This document shows, one piece after another, positions 26,837 to 34,980 of a stretch of 64,000 nt of DNA. Source of the DNA: Bacillota bacterium (GTDB lineage: Bacteria; Bacillota; Ch66); the NCBI GenBank assembly GCA_013178045.1, contig JABLXP010000009.1, forward strand, positions 1 through 64,000. Direction: 5' to 3'. The stretch's first letter is position 1. Every line of letters starts with the position of its first letter. Made by a program: the position numbers and the translations under genes. The notes below the pieces were generated by a model that had not been told where the DNA came from, did no database searches, and saw only the letters and a program-made list of their open reading frames with translations.

Positions 26837-27402
26837 TTGACGATCATCTCCCTTTTCCTGAGATTAGGTAATGCTCTACCGAGCTTGACACTGACAGCAG
26901 CTCCGATGATTGACAGAATAATATCGCCGGGTGAACAAATCACAGCCCCAAACCAAACAGCCTGACTGAAGGGTAAGGTTTTATGTAATACCCAGTTGAC
27001 AATGAGAAACAGGTAAATTACCCCGAATGTATATGTTACTGCCAAACCAGCAAGGTTAGCTAATAAGCAGCGATAAAACTTAATTTCCGTCTGTGTTTCA
27101 GTTAAACGGCCGACAACATAGGCGGTAACTGCAAACCCAATAAGATAACCGAAAGTAGGTTGAAGGATGTATGATGGCCCTCCACCCATAGTAAAAACTG
27201 GTATCCCAATTAAACCTACTGTCAAGTAAACTAATTGGCTGAGTAAGCCTAGTCGACTACCCAGCAGAGCACCGGCCAGCAGAACAAAGAAAAACTGTAA
27301 CGTAAACGGTACGTAAGGGATGGGGATCTTGACAAAAGCCCCAACAGCGGTTAAGGCGGCAAACATAGCGGCCAAAACCATGTCTCTGTGTTTTAAACGC
27401 AA
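26833..27402 (-). CDS. bioY: Biotin ECF transporter substrate-binding protein
   Basis: Integral membrane S component for biotin, 189 residues with about six helices. The family blocks ALTAVGAFVKIPIPYVPFTLQ, LLGSRLG and PTFGYLIGF are visible. It starts with TTG 4 nt after AGGAGGTGG. First gene of the bio operon, directly after the BirA operator. It presumably uses the shared EcfA/EcfT energising module. Confidence 0.94.
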   Translation of the reverse strand: MRLKHRDMVLAAMFAALTAVGAFVKIPIPYVPFTLQFFFVLLAGALLGSRLGLLSQLVYLTVGLIGIPVFTMGGGPSYILQPTFGYLIGFAVTAYVVGRLTETQTEIKFYRCLLANLAGLAVTYTFGVIYLFLIVNWVLHKTLPFSQAVWFGAVICSPGDIILSIIGAAVSVKLGRALPNLRKREMIVN

Positions 27403-27422
27403 AAAACCACCTCCTAGATGTA

Positions 27423-27454
27423 TTGTTAACCATTTATAGATTATAGGTTAACAA
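27423..27454 (-). promoter_or_regulatory. BirA operator of the bio operon
   Basis: TTGTTAACC and GGTTAACAA form a perfect 9-bp inverted repeat with a 14-nt spacer, the classic biotin repressor site. It lies between the -10 box and bioY, so BirA with biotinyl-AMP should block transcription. Confidence 0.92.
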
Positions 27455-27458
27455 TGTC

Positions 27459-27488
27459 ATCATAACAAACCATTTGATGGTATGTCAA
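27459..27488 (-). promoter_or_regulatory. Promoter of bioYDAB
   Basis: On the minus strand TTGACA (27483-27488) and TATGAT (27459-27464) are 18 nt apart, just upstream of the BirA operator. Confidence 0.65.
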
Positions 27489-27643
27489 CCATTAATAAAA
27501 TAATAGGCGCTTTGATTATCGGCCTTGGATCAATTTCGATAGTGCGGCGTCATATCCGTGGAGTAAACCAGCAGGGTAAAACAATCAACATCGGGGTAAT
27601 AGCTGAGATAGACGACGTAGAAGCCTTTTTAGCGGTGCAGTAG
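27482..27643 (+). CDS. Possible 53-aa membrane-anchored protein
   Basis: An uninterrupted frame starts MSTINKIIGALIIGLGSIS. It has one hydrophobic helix followed by a basic patch (VRRHIRG) and a soluble tail ending EIDDVEAFLAVQ. There is no clear Shine-Dalgarno, and its start overlaps the -35 of the opposite bio promoter, so expression is doubtful. The composition looks protein-like. Confidence 0.35.
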   Translation: MSTINKIIGALIIGLGSISIVRRHIRGVNQQGKTINIGVIAEIDDVEAFLAVQ

Positions 27644-27789
27644 ATTTTCTACGGGATCACTGGGCCCGAATGTGCAAAGAGATATAACAGGATGGTATAA
27701 AGTTGGCGGGTTTTTGCAAGCCAAGCAAAAAAAGAGGGGTTCGAATACCCTGGGGGAATTATTCGTTCTAAAAATTTCACCAAGAGGTA

Positions 27790-27819
27790 TTGACGGACAA
27801 TTTCAGTTCTTTGTAAAAT
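27790..27819 (+). promoter_or_regulatory. Promoter of the trpP-ecfAAT operon
   Basis: TTGACG (27790-27795) and TAAAAT (27814-27819) are 18 nt apart. The transcript would begin near 27826, about 12 nt before the TRAP site. Confidence 0.6.
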
Positions 27820-27837
27820 GAAAGTAATTAGTGTTAT

Positions 27838-27880
27838 GAGCTGAGCTGAGAAGAGAATAGTTGAGATGAGATGAGAAGAG
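27838..27880 (+). promoter_or_regulatory. TRAP (MtrB) RNA-binding site: nine (G/T)AG triplets
   Basis: Nine triplets (eight GAG and one TAG) begin at 27838, 27843, 27848, 27853, 27858, 27863, 27868, 27873 and 27878, each separated by exactly 2 nt. This is the ideal ligand for the ring-shaped trp RNA-binding attenuation protein, which binds (G/U)AG repeats when loaded with tryptophan. It lies in the leader of an ECF tryptophan-type transporter. In Bacillus the unrelated-neighbour trpP gene is also TRAP-controlled. Confidence 0.9.
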
Positions 27881-27884
27881 GCCT

Positions 27885-27928
27885 ACTATAAATGAACAAG
27901 CTAGTTTATAGTCAGGACTTTTCCTGGC
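27885..27928 (+). promoter_or_regulatory. Two small leader hairpins between TRAP site and SD
   Basis: CTATAAA and TTTATAG form a 7-bp stem near 27885-27911. GTCAGGA (27911) and TCCTGGC (27922) form another with a CTTT loop, followed by a T-rich stretch (27929-27940). The second could act as a weak terminator or simply help bring the two pairing arms together. Confidence 0.5.
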
Positions 27929-27940
27929 TATTTCATTTTT

Positions 27941-27984
27941 CATCTCAACCTTCTCGGCTCACCACAATAATCCGAAGGAGGTTG
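27941..27984 (+). promoter_or_regulatory. Alternative RNA pairings controlling the trpP Shine-Dalgarno
   Basis: Positions 27946-27957 can pair with 27972-27984, covering the AAGGAGG (one G-U, one bulge). The same arm, 27941-27961, can instead pair with the TRAP site: CATCTCAAC with 27860-27868, and the next 12 nt with 27842-27853. The two folds exclude each other. Bound TRAP would free the arm and so block translation. Confidence 0.75.
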
Positions 27985-27991
27985 ATTTTTT

Positions 27992-28552
27992 ATGCAGACA
28001 GTAACAAAAAAAGGTATGGCGCGAAGAGACGGCTTGAAAACCGCGGATCTCGTTTTGGTGGGGATGCTTCTGGCCGCAGGGGCCGTATTAAGACTTTTTA
28101 CCCCTTCCGTGGCGGGAATTACCCCCAACTTCGTCATCGTCATGTACTGTCTGGCCATTTGTCTTTTAAAGCCAAGAGTATCCGAAGTCCTGGGGATCAG
28201 CTTAATTGCGGCGGCAATCTGTCAGCTAACCAGTAAATCCGCCATTCCCTACATCAATTTTATCAGCGAACCTATTGGCGCGTTGGTGGCCTTGGCCCTG
28301 GTCAAAGCCCCTTTTAAATTGTCATTCAAAAACTATTCCTTTAAGCCAGCCGTCGTGACTTTGCTTGGGACACTGGCCAGCGGACTGACCTATATCACCA
28401 CCATGAAATCTATTCTCCTATTTAGGGGCGCGGCTGGCGGTAAAGCATTTACTGCCCTGCTTCTCGTTGTGTTGACAACAGCGCTGGCTAACACAGTTAT
28501 CGCCCAACTAATCTATTATCCCCTTAAAACCGCCGTGGCTAAAAAGGAGTAA
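27992..28552 (+). CDS. trpP: ECF transporter S component, tryptophan (TrpP-like)
   Basis: A 186-residue membrane protein with about five or six helices, resembling the tryptophan transporter family of Bacillus TrpP. The segments TPNFVIVMYCLAICLL and LISLIAAAICQLTSK-like region match that fold. As an S component it would bind tryptophan and dock on the EcfA/A'/T unit encoded just downstream. RBS AAGGAGG lies 10 nt before the ATG and is part of the regulatory hairpin. The TRAP site in the leader supports tryptophan as substrate, which is inference from regulation plus family resemblance. Confidence 0.78.
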   Translation: MQTVTKKGMARRDGLKTADLVLVGMLLAAGAVLRLFTPSVAGITPNFVIVMYCLAICLLKPRVSEVLGISLIAAAICQLTSKSAIPYINFISEPIGALVALALVKAPFKLSFKNYSFKPAVVTLLGTLASGLTYITTMKSILLFRGAAGGKAFTALLLVVLTTALANTVIAQLIYYPLKTAVAKKE

Positions 28553-28556
28553 TCAT

Positions 28557-29426
28557 ATGATTCAGGTCAGGAATCTTACCTTTAGCTACAGCAATGCTAC
28601 TGCCCCGGCGCTTAAGAATATAAACCTGAATATCTCCCCAGGAGAATTCGTGGGCGTAGTCGGCCCCACGGGAGCCGGCAAGTCCACCTTCACGATGTGT
28701 TTAAACGGGGTGATCCCTCACTTCCAGCCGGGTGATTTTGCCGGGACGGTGATCTGCGACGGAAAGAATACAGCTGAGCACAGTTGTGCCGCTCTGGCCT
28801 GTTCCATCGGCAGTGTGTTTCAAGACCCGGAAGCCCAGCTTGTTTTAGCTATCGTCGAGGATGAAATAGCCTTCGGGTTAGAAAACCTCAACACACCGCG
28901 TAACGAAATTCATTCCCGGATTACCGAAAGCCTGGAGCTCGTCGGGATATCCCAGCTAAGACATTCCCCCACGACGCAACTTTCTGGCGGACAAAAACAA
29001 CGGGTCGCTATCGCGGCCGCGGTCGCTCTTCGCCCCAAAATTCTGGTTTTGGATGAACCCACCTCAGAATTAGACCCACAGGGGGCACTTGATGTTTTCA
29101 ACACCTTAAAAAAACTCAACCGGGAATACAACATCACCATCGTCATTGTCGAACAAAAGGTCCAGCTATTGTCCCAGTATTGTTCGCGGTTAATAGTTAT
29201 GGATCAAGGCAGAATAATCCTCGACGGTCCAACCCGGATGGTTCTTGCTCAACAGGACCTTTTACAAAATCTAGGAATTAACTGTCCTCCTGTTACCCAA
29301 CTGGCTTACCGGTTAAAAAAAGCCGGGATGTACGGTGGGGATTTGCCCGTAAATGTTGAAGAGGCCTATCTCATTGTCTGCCAGGTACTGTCAAGACAAA
29401 GCAGCCGAAAACTTGGAGTGATGTAA
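28557..29426 (+). CDS. ecfA1: ECF transporter ATPase 1
   Basis: CbiO-type ABC ATPase of 289 residues. Walker A GPTGAGKST, Q loop VFQDPEAQLV, signature LSGGQKQRVAIA and Walker B LVLDEPTSELDP are intact. Its start is 4 nt after the S-component stop, and the second ATPase begins 1 nt after its end. The two ATPases form the EcfA-EcfA' heterodimer that drives uptake. Confidence 0.9.
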   Translation: MIQVRNLTFSYSNATAPALKNINLNISPGEFVGVVGPTGAGKSTFTMCLNGVIPHFQPGDFAGTVICDGKNTAEHSCAALACSIGSVFQDPEAQLVLAIVEDEIAFGLENLNTPRNEIHSRITESLELVGISQLRHSPTTQLSGGQKQRVAIAAAVALRPKILVLDEPTSELDPQGALDVFNTLKKLNREYNITIVIVEQKVQLLSQYCSRLIVMDQGRIILDGPTRMVLAQQDLLQNLGINCPPVTQLAYRLKKAGMYGGDLPVNVEEAYLIVCQVLSRQSSRKLGVM

Positions 29427-29427
29427 A

Positions 29428-30264
29428 ATGATCCATGTGCAAAACTTGAGTTATCGTTATAACAACGGCAGCGAAATCTTAAAAGGACTCAGTTTCACCA
29501 TTAAGGATGGTGAGTTTGTCGCCATCATCGGGCAAAACGGCGCAGGAAAAACCACTCTCTTAAAGCACTTTAACGGTCTGTTAAAACCAACCGCGGGTAG
29601 AGTACTAGTCAATAACCTGGACGTGGCTAAGACCAAAACCAGCCAGCTTGCCCGTCAGATCGGGTTTCTGTTTCAGAACCCGGACCACCAGATTTTTTGC
29701 CCGACAGTCTACGAAGAAATCGCGTTCGGATTAAAAAACCTCGGGATAAACCACAGCGACCTGGACATGCTGGTGAGGCAGGCAGCAGAAAAGGTTGGAA
29801 TCTCGACTTATCTACAGTGCAATCCCTTTTCTCTCAGCAAAGGTCAGCGCCAGCGAGTCGCCCTGGCTTCGGTCCTGGCCGTGAACACCGAAAATCTTGT
29901 CTTAGACGAACCCACCACCGGCCTGGATTACCAGGAAGGAATCGCGATTATGGAAATCATTAAGAAATTAAATGAAGAGGGGAAGACCATCATCATCGTC
30001 ACCCATGACATGGAACTGGTAGCCAGATACGCCAAAAGGGTAATCATCCTGAAAAACGGCGAGGTGCTCCAGGATGGCCCCACCAAAAAGGTGCTGAGCA
30101 AAACGGCCAGTCTGGCTGCTTCAGGCCTGCAACCACCCCAGATTTACCTGCTGGCCGAGAAGTTTCATAAACAAGGTTTATTCAATGACGTCTACACCGT
30201 TGAGGAAATGTTTAACGCGATCATGTTTTATCTTGGAAGTGAGAAAAATGCCGGCCTTCGTTGA
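29428..30264 (+). CDS. ecfA2: ECF transporter ATPase 2
   Basis: Second CbiO-type ATPase, 278 residues. Walker A GQNGAGKTTL, Q loop LFQNPDHQIF, Walker B LVLDEPTTGLDY and the H-loop VTHDM are present. The signature reads LSKGQRQRVALA, with Lys in place of the first Gly, a common feature of one member of EcfA pairs. It overlaps ecfT by 17 nt. Confidence 0.9.
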   Translation: MIHVQNLSYRYNNGSEILKGLSFTIKDGEFVAIIGQNGAGKTTLLKHFNGLLKPTAGRVLVNNLDVAKTKTSQLARQIGFLFQNPDHQIFCPTVYEEIAFGLKNLGINHSDLDMLVRQAAEKVGISTYLQCNPFSLSKGQRQRVALASVLAVNTENLVLDEPTTGLDYQEGIAIMEIIKKLNEEGKTIIIVTHDMELVARYAKRVIILKNGEVLQDGPTKKVLSKTASLAASGLQPPQIYLLAEKFHKQGLFNDVYTVEEMFNAIMFYLGSEKNAGLR

Positions 30265-31015
30265 GTATGTCAAAGGAGATTCTTTTCTTCACCGACTGAA
30301 CCCAATGACAAAGATTGTCTGGACATTTGTGGTTATCATCCTGAGTTTTCGCTTTGCCGAGCCAATAATCCTGGCCGGGATTTTGATGTCCAACCTGCTC
30401 ATCGCCCTGGTCGGCCGGGTTTTCAACCGGATTTTACCAGTAATCAAAGGGTTGTTTGTGTTTGCCTTGTTCCTGGTTGTCTTCCAAATCTTTTTCGTCA
30501 CTGAGGGCCAGACGCTTTTTTACGTGATACCGTATTTCCACCTTGGTCGAATCACTGACGTTGGGCTGAACCTTAGTCTGGTGATGGCCCTCCGCATGGT
30601 GAACACCGTTTCAACGATCCCAATTTTGCTCATGACCACCCCTGTAACCGACATCGTGGTTCTCCTGGTCGACAAGCTGAGAGTACCATTTAAATACGCA
30701 TTTATCCTAACAATTGCGTTAAGGTTTTTCCCAACTTTCCTGAATGAAATGGAACAGATCCTGCAAGCTCAAATGTCCAGGGGTTACCAAGCAGACACCA
30801 GGAACCCTTTCAAGAAATTAGTTATCGTTGTTCCGCTGGCCATTCCCCTCTTGGTTTCGGCCGCAAAAAAAGCCGAAAAAATGGCTATCTCCATGGAAGT
30901 CAGAGGCTTCGGTGCCGGTCCCCGCTCAAACCATCGGGAAATTATAATGAGCACGGCCGATTATATGACTTTGCTGGCCTTGGGCACTATATTAATAAGC
31001 GGACTTACATTCTAA
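30248..31015 (+). CDS. ecfT: ECF transporter transmembrane protein EcfT
   Basis: Membrane scaffold of 255 residues that links the S component to the ATPases. The two coupling-helix motifs ending in Arg-Gly are visible: AQMSRGYQA and MEVRGFG. The ATG at 30248 (MPAFVEYVKGDSFLHRLNP) overlaps the ecfA2 end. A frame extends upstream to 30185, but that is inside ecfA2. The operon thus encodes a full dedicated ECF transporter. Confidence 0.9.
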   Translation: MPAFVEYVKGDSFLHRLNPMTKIVWTFVVIILSFRFAEPIILAGILMSNLLIALVGRVFNRILPVIKGLFVFALFLVVFQIFFVTEGQTLFYVIPYFHLGRITDVGLNLSLVMALRMVNTVSTIPILLMTTPVTDIVVLLVDKLRVPFKYAFILTIALRFFPTFLNEMEQILQAQMSRGYQADTRNPFKKLVIVVPLAIPLLVSAAKKAEKMAISMEVRGFGAGPRSNHREIIMSTADYMTLLALGTILISGLTF

Positions 31016-31028
31016 TCTGGATCAAGCG

Positions 31029-31068
31029 CAGAAAAAGAGCGAGTTTTCCAACACTCGCTCTTTTTCTG
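31029..31068. terminator. Strong bidirectional terminator after ecfT
   Basis: A 16-bp perfect stem (CAGAAAAAGAGCGAGT and its complement) with an 8-nt loop and built-in T runs on both strands. Confidence 0.9.
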
Positions 31069-31077
31069 ATGTGGAAT

Positions 31078-31360
31078 TGGTAGGAGTTCCCATGCCGCTT
31101 GCCGCTAATAGCGGCACCGCGAAGGTGAAGGTCGTGGTATCGAAAAACACCGGGTCAACCGTCTGGTTAAAAAGGTCCCGGCCCTGGAAAAACAACTGCT
31201 CTTTAAGGCTCTCTTTATGCTGAGCTAGAAAGTCCAGAGACCGGTGGTAGTGATGGAGCTGAAGGTATGAGAACCTGGGTTCATAAACGTCTTCCTTTGC
31301 CCATTCGCTGACTCGGAGCTTGCTCTGAGGGGCAATTAATCGGTTCAAGACCATAGCAAA
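31078..31360 (-). pseudogene. IS1634-type transposase fragment
   Basis: The minus-strand frame reads MVLNRLIAPQSKLRVSEW, then YHRSLDFLAQHKESL and VFFDTTTFTF. This is the N-terminal to first-Asp region of IS1634/IS4-type transposases. The beginning and the rest of the DDE domain are missing, and the frame runs into the ecfT terminator. Confidence 0.6.
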
Positions 31361-31708
31361 GACAGTGTATTCCGTAAGAACCAGGCATTTCCAGCACTTT
31401 TAGCGCTTTTGCGCCGAATGCATCTAATCCACCGCAGGGACCTGCTCTGGGTGGAAACCTTCCTCTAGACCCAGCGGAAAGTCACAATAAAGCCTTTTAC
31501 CTCCTACTTTCCCATTGTGCCTTAAAGACAACCTAACTAACAAACAGGGCCAGCTCAAACAACCTGGTGCCTTGGTAATGCCAGAGCTTTTTCGGATTGA
31601 TTAGGGGGATAAATAGAAATTCCTTGTGAAACCCAGTAGCAGGAAACGGCAATTCGTTGAAGAACTTTGCTTTACATGGAGACTGAAATACAAGGTGGTT
31701 TTCAATAG
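31361..31708. other. Gene-free stretch between remnants
   Basis: I see no supported gene. Short minus-strand frames here lack ribosome sites and family resemblance. It is probably decayed IS or gene sequence. Confidence 0.35.
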
Positions 31709-32205
31709 ATGTCTGTCTCAATAACCTTCTACGATGGCGCCGACTGCATTGGCGGCAACAAGATACTCCTGGAGGACAATGGAACAGCTTTAATGCTGGA
31801 CTTCGGCACCGATTACAAGGCTGAGGGCATGTATTTCGAAAAGTTCCTTAGTTTCCAGAACACCTTCGGCTTTTCCGATCATTTAGCCCTGAGAATATTA
31901 CCGCTGCTGAGATGGGCTCATCCAGGCAACTAATTACCGCCAGGTGCTGTATGAGCAGAGATGTTTTCACATCTTCAATTGCGAAGCCGTTCTTGATGAG
32001 GCGGCTTCCTTCTGGAAGCGCTGCGTTCGGTATCAAGACTTCTGCGGGGTGGGTAGTGTACACGGGTGACCTCCGGCTCCACGGAAAATAAGCACATCTG
32101 ACCAGACAGTTTGTCAGTGAAGCGGCGGCGCTCAAACCTACAGCCCTGATATGCGAAGACATACACCAGCTGATCGACAAGCCTGTCCCTGAAGATGGGC
32201 AAAAT
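31709..32205 (+). pseudogene. Decayed MBL-fold (RNase J-like) hydrolase
   Basis: The start MSVSITFYDGADCIGGNKIL and LMLDFGTDYKAEG match the N-terminus of MBL-fold hydrolases. The metal-binding HxHxDH part is lost. About 320 nt later, in the next frame, KTSAGWVVYTGDLRLHGK reappears as the later MBL strand. It is then cut by a TAA and followed by RQFVSEAAALKPTALICE. At least one deletion, a frameshift and a stop are present. Confidence 0.6.
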
Positions 32206-32226
32206 AAAAAAGCCCCCCAGGGCGTT

Positions 32227-32430
32227 TTAGTTAAGGTAGTCAATTATCCCTGAGACGTAGTAATCGTCTAGCAATAAGTCATAAAACTTGAGGACCAAAT
32301 CTTCAGCCGATTTCTTGAGATGTTCTTTGTATGTTTCAATTACAGTTTCCGGTAGGGTTCCTTGTTGCGCATAAAATTTTACAAGGAATTGAACAGCCTC
32401 TTCAACTTCAGCTAGGGTATTCCACATCAT
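32227..32430 (-). CDS. Small helical hypothetical protein
   Basis: A 67-residue acidic helical protein (TLAEVEEAVQFLVKFYAQQG) with no recognised motif. GGGAGG lies upstream of ATGATG, and TATAAT occurs about 40 nt upstream on the same strand, so it is probably expressed. The function is unknown. Confidence 0.55.
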   Translation of the reverse strand: MMWNTLAEVEEAVQFLVKFYAQQGTLPETVIETYKEHLKKSAEDLVLKFYDLLLDDYYVSGIIDYLN

Positions 32431-32565
32431 GGCTATCCTCCCTATTTATCAACTGTTTACTGTATACATTATACCATACGAAATAAAATAAATAAATACC
32501 AAAACCAAATTTAATTGCTTTGAGCGATCATACTCTCTTAAAAACCCTTAAAGTTTTGAGTAACA

Positions 32566-32588
32566 AGAAAAAAGGCCCTTCAACAGGG
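32566..32588 (-). terminator. Terminator of the zinc-ribbon gene
   Basis: On the minus strand GCCCT pairs with AGGGC around GTTGA and is followed by CTTTTTTC. It lies 120 nt after the stop of the gene at 32708. Confidence 0.5.
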
Positions 32589-32707
32589 CAAAAGGAGGAA
32601 AGAGTAGTAGGTGAGCGCTTAAATGAGTATTACCAAGGAGGGCTTTGTTATTATTATACTACGTTATTAAATAATTGTACAGAACATTAAGATAATTAAA
32701 AAATTTT

Positions 32708-32932
32708 TTATGGCCAGTTAATAATTTTTGTCTTGCAGTTTGGGCAAATTACTGTTTTAGCGTTTTTTGGATAATGTAGAGCCTGTTTACAGTTCGGACA
32801 TCTGGTTCTTGGTTCCCAAAAATGATAGAACCGGAGATTTTCTACCACTTTCTTTACGATAGGCGATACTATGCTATAAACTAAGAAAATGAACAATATT
32901 GTTAATACTAATCTGAACAACCCGATTTTCAA
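32708..32932 (-). CDS. Membrane-anchored zinc-ribbon protein
   Basis: A 74-residue protein with one N-terminal transmembrane helix (LFRLVLTILFIFLVYSIV). A C-terminal zinc ribbon follows with two CPNCK pairs (RCPNCKQAL and ICPNCKTKI). No enzyme domain. The role is unknown; it is perhaps a small membrane regulator or redox protein. Confidence 0.65.
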   Translation of the reverse strand: MKIGLFRLVLTILFIFLVYSIVSPIVKKVVENLRFYHFWEPRTRCPNCKQALHYPKNAKTVICPNCKTKIINWP

Positions 32933-33009
32933 GACCCCCTATAAAAATAAACTTTTAAAAAATGAACTTCGCGATCTGATCAAGTTTGTCCTGCTGAGAA
33001 AAAACAAAA

Positions 33010-33028
33010 GTCACCCCAGCGGGGTGAC
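33010..33028 (-). terminator. Terminator hairpin
   Basis: GTCACCCC and GGGGTGAC form a perfect 8-bp stem with an AGC loop. On the minus strand it is followed by TTTTGTTTT, fitting termination of the gene at 33136. Confidence 0.75.
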
Positions 33029-33135
33029 TTACTCATAAGCGTCTAGTATTTAGTTGTATTCCCTGGTTTCCCACCGTACATAGGCATAACCGAGAGCAAA
33101 TGCATATTGCTGAGTGGCTAAAATCTGTTCATAGA

Positions 33136-33696
33136 TTATATCCCAACTGCCTGGGAGAGTTTGTTTTCATCGGGCAGTTGTGTTTTAATAAGGTCGATGG
33201 TGTTTTCCGAACGTTTTTGAAATACAGTCAGCAGGTTGTGTTCATTTTGTTCAATAATTCCGTAAGCTTCATTGATGTAGTCATCTAAAGCGCGCCGAAT
33301 ATCGTCCCTGACCAGTTTAATCAGGTCGTTAACAAAACGCTGAAGAGCTGTTTCTCGAATATAGTCCAGTAAGTGCTGATATTCTTCTAGTGGTCCTTGC
33401 ATAGCCATTTTTTTCATTTCCGAGCAGGGAGAAACTTCATATCCGAGCAGGTCTTCGGGCCGTAAATCAAGATCGGCCGGGAGAAGTTTTTTTATTTGAG
33501 CAACGGCCAAGGAACGAACTTTAGGATTTTCTACACCTTGACTTTTCTCATTTATCTGATCGTTAGTGGCTTTAACTGCCCCAACTAACTCGGCATTTCG
33601 AAGATAACACTTTACAATGGCCATTCGATTTCCCTGGTAGTAAAACACATATTTACCATGTTGGCTCCGGACCTCTAGTAATGAGAAGTCGATCAT
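33136..33696 (-). CDS. Hypothetical protein
   Basis: A 186-residue soluble protein starting MIDFSLLEVRSQHGKYVFYY. The C-terminal half is helical (VNDLIKLVRDDIRRALDDYI). I chose the ATG at 33696 over a GTG at 33720, although the spacing from AGGAGGTGAT is long. I do not recognise the family. Confidence 0.6.
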   Translation of the reverse strand: MIDFSLLEVRSQHGKYVFYYQGNRMAIVKCYLRNAELVGAVKATNDQINEKSQGVENPKVRSLAVAQIKKLLPADLDLRPEDLLGYEVSPCSEMKKMAMQGPLEEYQHLLDYIRETALQRFVNDLIKLVRDDIRRALDDYINEAYGIIEQNEHNLLTVFQKRSENTIDLIKTQLPDENKLSQAVGI

Positions 33697-33936
33697 ATAA
33701 CCCCTATCACCTCCTGACACCGGTTGAGTATTTCCCGATTTTAAAGGAAGTAGTTTTGCATTATTAATTTGATATAGATTATGCGGTATTTCAGGTTATG
33801 TGTCAAATTGGGTGTAGCCACCGGTTTGAAGATACTGTGGAATGGTTAGAAATGATTGAATGTATTTAAGTGGCTTAGATAAAACTAACAATGGTAACGA
33901 ATAATTCAGTTATTACTAATCGCGGAGGAAAAAAAG

Positions 33937-34332
33937 ATGAAACTGAATGCCAATGAACGTTCGATTCTGGCTTATTTCCCTAGCGACACTGCAGCCAATG
34001 AAGTTGCCAATACTCTTAAGAATATGGGAATTGAAACAGTGCAAGTTGACTGGGTCAGTCGTTACGGTGTGGTCAACGATACGGAATACAACAGCCCCAT
34101 CACTGGTCAAACCAATACCTTAACCGGACTGGCTTTGTACTCTGCTGACACCGACCTACGGGCGAATCAGGATGCCCGAATTTTGTTGGGCGCTGATCCA
34201 TCGGTCAGCGGAATGTCTGCGCGCAGTTATGGGCAAGCGGGGGGAAGAGCCTTTATGGTGACGGTTGTGACAACCGAAGACCGATTACCTGAAGTGATCC
34301 GGGTTATGCGAGAAAATGGGGGATTTTTCTAA
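33937..34332 (+). CDS. Conserved hypothetical protein
   Basis: A 131-residue protein starting MKLNANERSILAYFPSDTAA. The pattern of an N-terminal helix (ANEVANTLKNMGIETVQVD) and a late strand (AFMVTVVTTEDRLPEVIRVM) suggests a ferredoxin-like fold, as in general stress proteins. A Gly/Ser-rich middle precedes this. RBS GGAGGAAA is present. Function unknown. Confidence 0.6.
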   Translation: MKLNANERSILAYFPSDTAANEVANTLKNMGIETVQVDWVSRYGVVNDTEYNSPITGQTNTLTGLALYSADTDLRANQDARILLGADPSVSGMSARSYGQAGGRAFMVTVVTTEDRLPEVIRVMRENGGFF

Positions 34333-34422
34333 GCCTAATCTGTCTAACTGGAGAGATGATCCTGTTTCAGCCAAGACATAGTATAATGAGAATATGATTA
34401 AACTCGGAAGGGTTGAAGGGAT

Positions 34423-34962
34423 TTGTTGACCTGGTACAATGTTGTGGGGACCCCGCATGGGTGGGTTGGTTTTGGCTGGACAGGACGGGGCCTGTACGCG
34501 GTGACCTTACCGCAGAAAGACCGGACTAAGACGGTCGAAGAATTGCTGTTGCACCCGGTTTTAAGTAGGGCTGTTCAGCGGAGCTACCCCTCATTAGAGA
34601 ATGATCTCTTGAATTATTGGCGAGGAGAGCAAGTGACTTTCGCTCATTATCCACTAGACTTCTCTGACTATTCCCTCTTCTGTCAGCGGGTTCTGACGTT
34701 GGTTCGGGATATTCCTTATGGAGAAACCCGCAGTTACAAATGGGTGGCTGAACAAATCGGTCAACCAAAAGCAGCCAGAGCCGTAGGTCAGGCTGTTGGG
34801 CATAACCGTTTTTTGATCGTCGTACCTTGTCACCGAGTGACTGCTCACCGGGGGATGCTCGGTGGTTTTTCCAGTGGCCTGACCTGGAAGAGGTATCTTT
34901 TAGCCCTCGAAGGGGTCTGTTTCTCAGCGGAGGGCATTATCCTCAATAATTATCCTCAATAA
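34423..34962 (+). CDS. ogt: Methylated-DNA-protein-cysteine methyltransferase
   Basis: Suicide repair protein that takes methyl groups from O6-methylguanine. The active-site motif VPCHRV is present, with the HTH part (IPYGETRSYKWVAEQIG) and the GGFSSGLTWKRYLLALE tail. The N-terminal ribonuclease-like domain is short but present. It begins with TTG. The length of 179 aa is typical. Confidence 0.92.
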   Translation: MLTWYNVVGTPHGWVGFGWTGRGLYAVTLPQKDRTKTVEELLLHPVLSRAVQRSYPSLENDLLNYWRGEQVTFAHYPLDFSDYSLFCQRVLTLVRDIPYGETRSYKWVAEQIGQPKAARAVGQAVGHNRFLIVVPCHRVTAHRGMLGGFSSGLTWKRYLLALEGVCFSAEGIILNNYPQ

Positions 34963-34980
34963 ATATATAAAAAGAACAAC

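Noticed and set aside
31848-32243. A 131-codon minus-strand frame
   Set aside because: It is antisense to the traceable MBL pseudogene and has no family resemblance.
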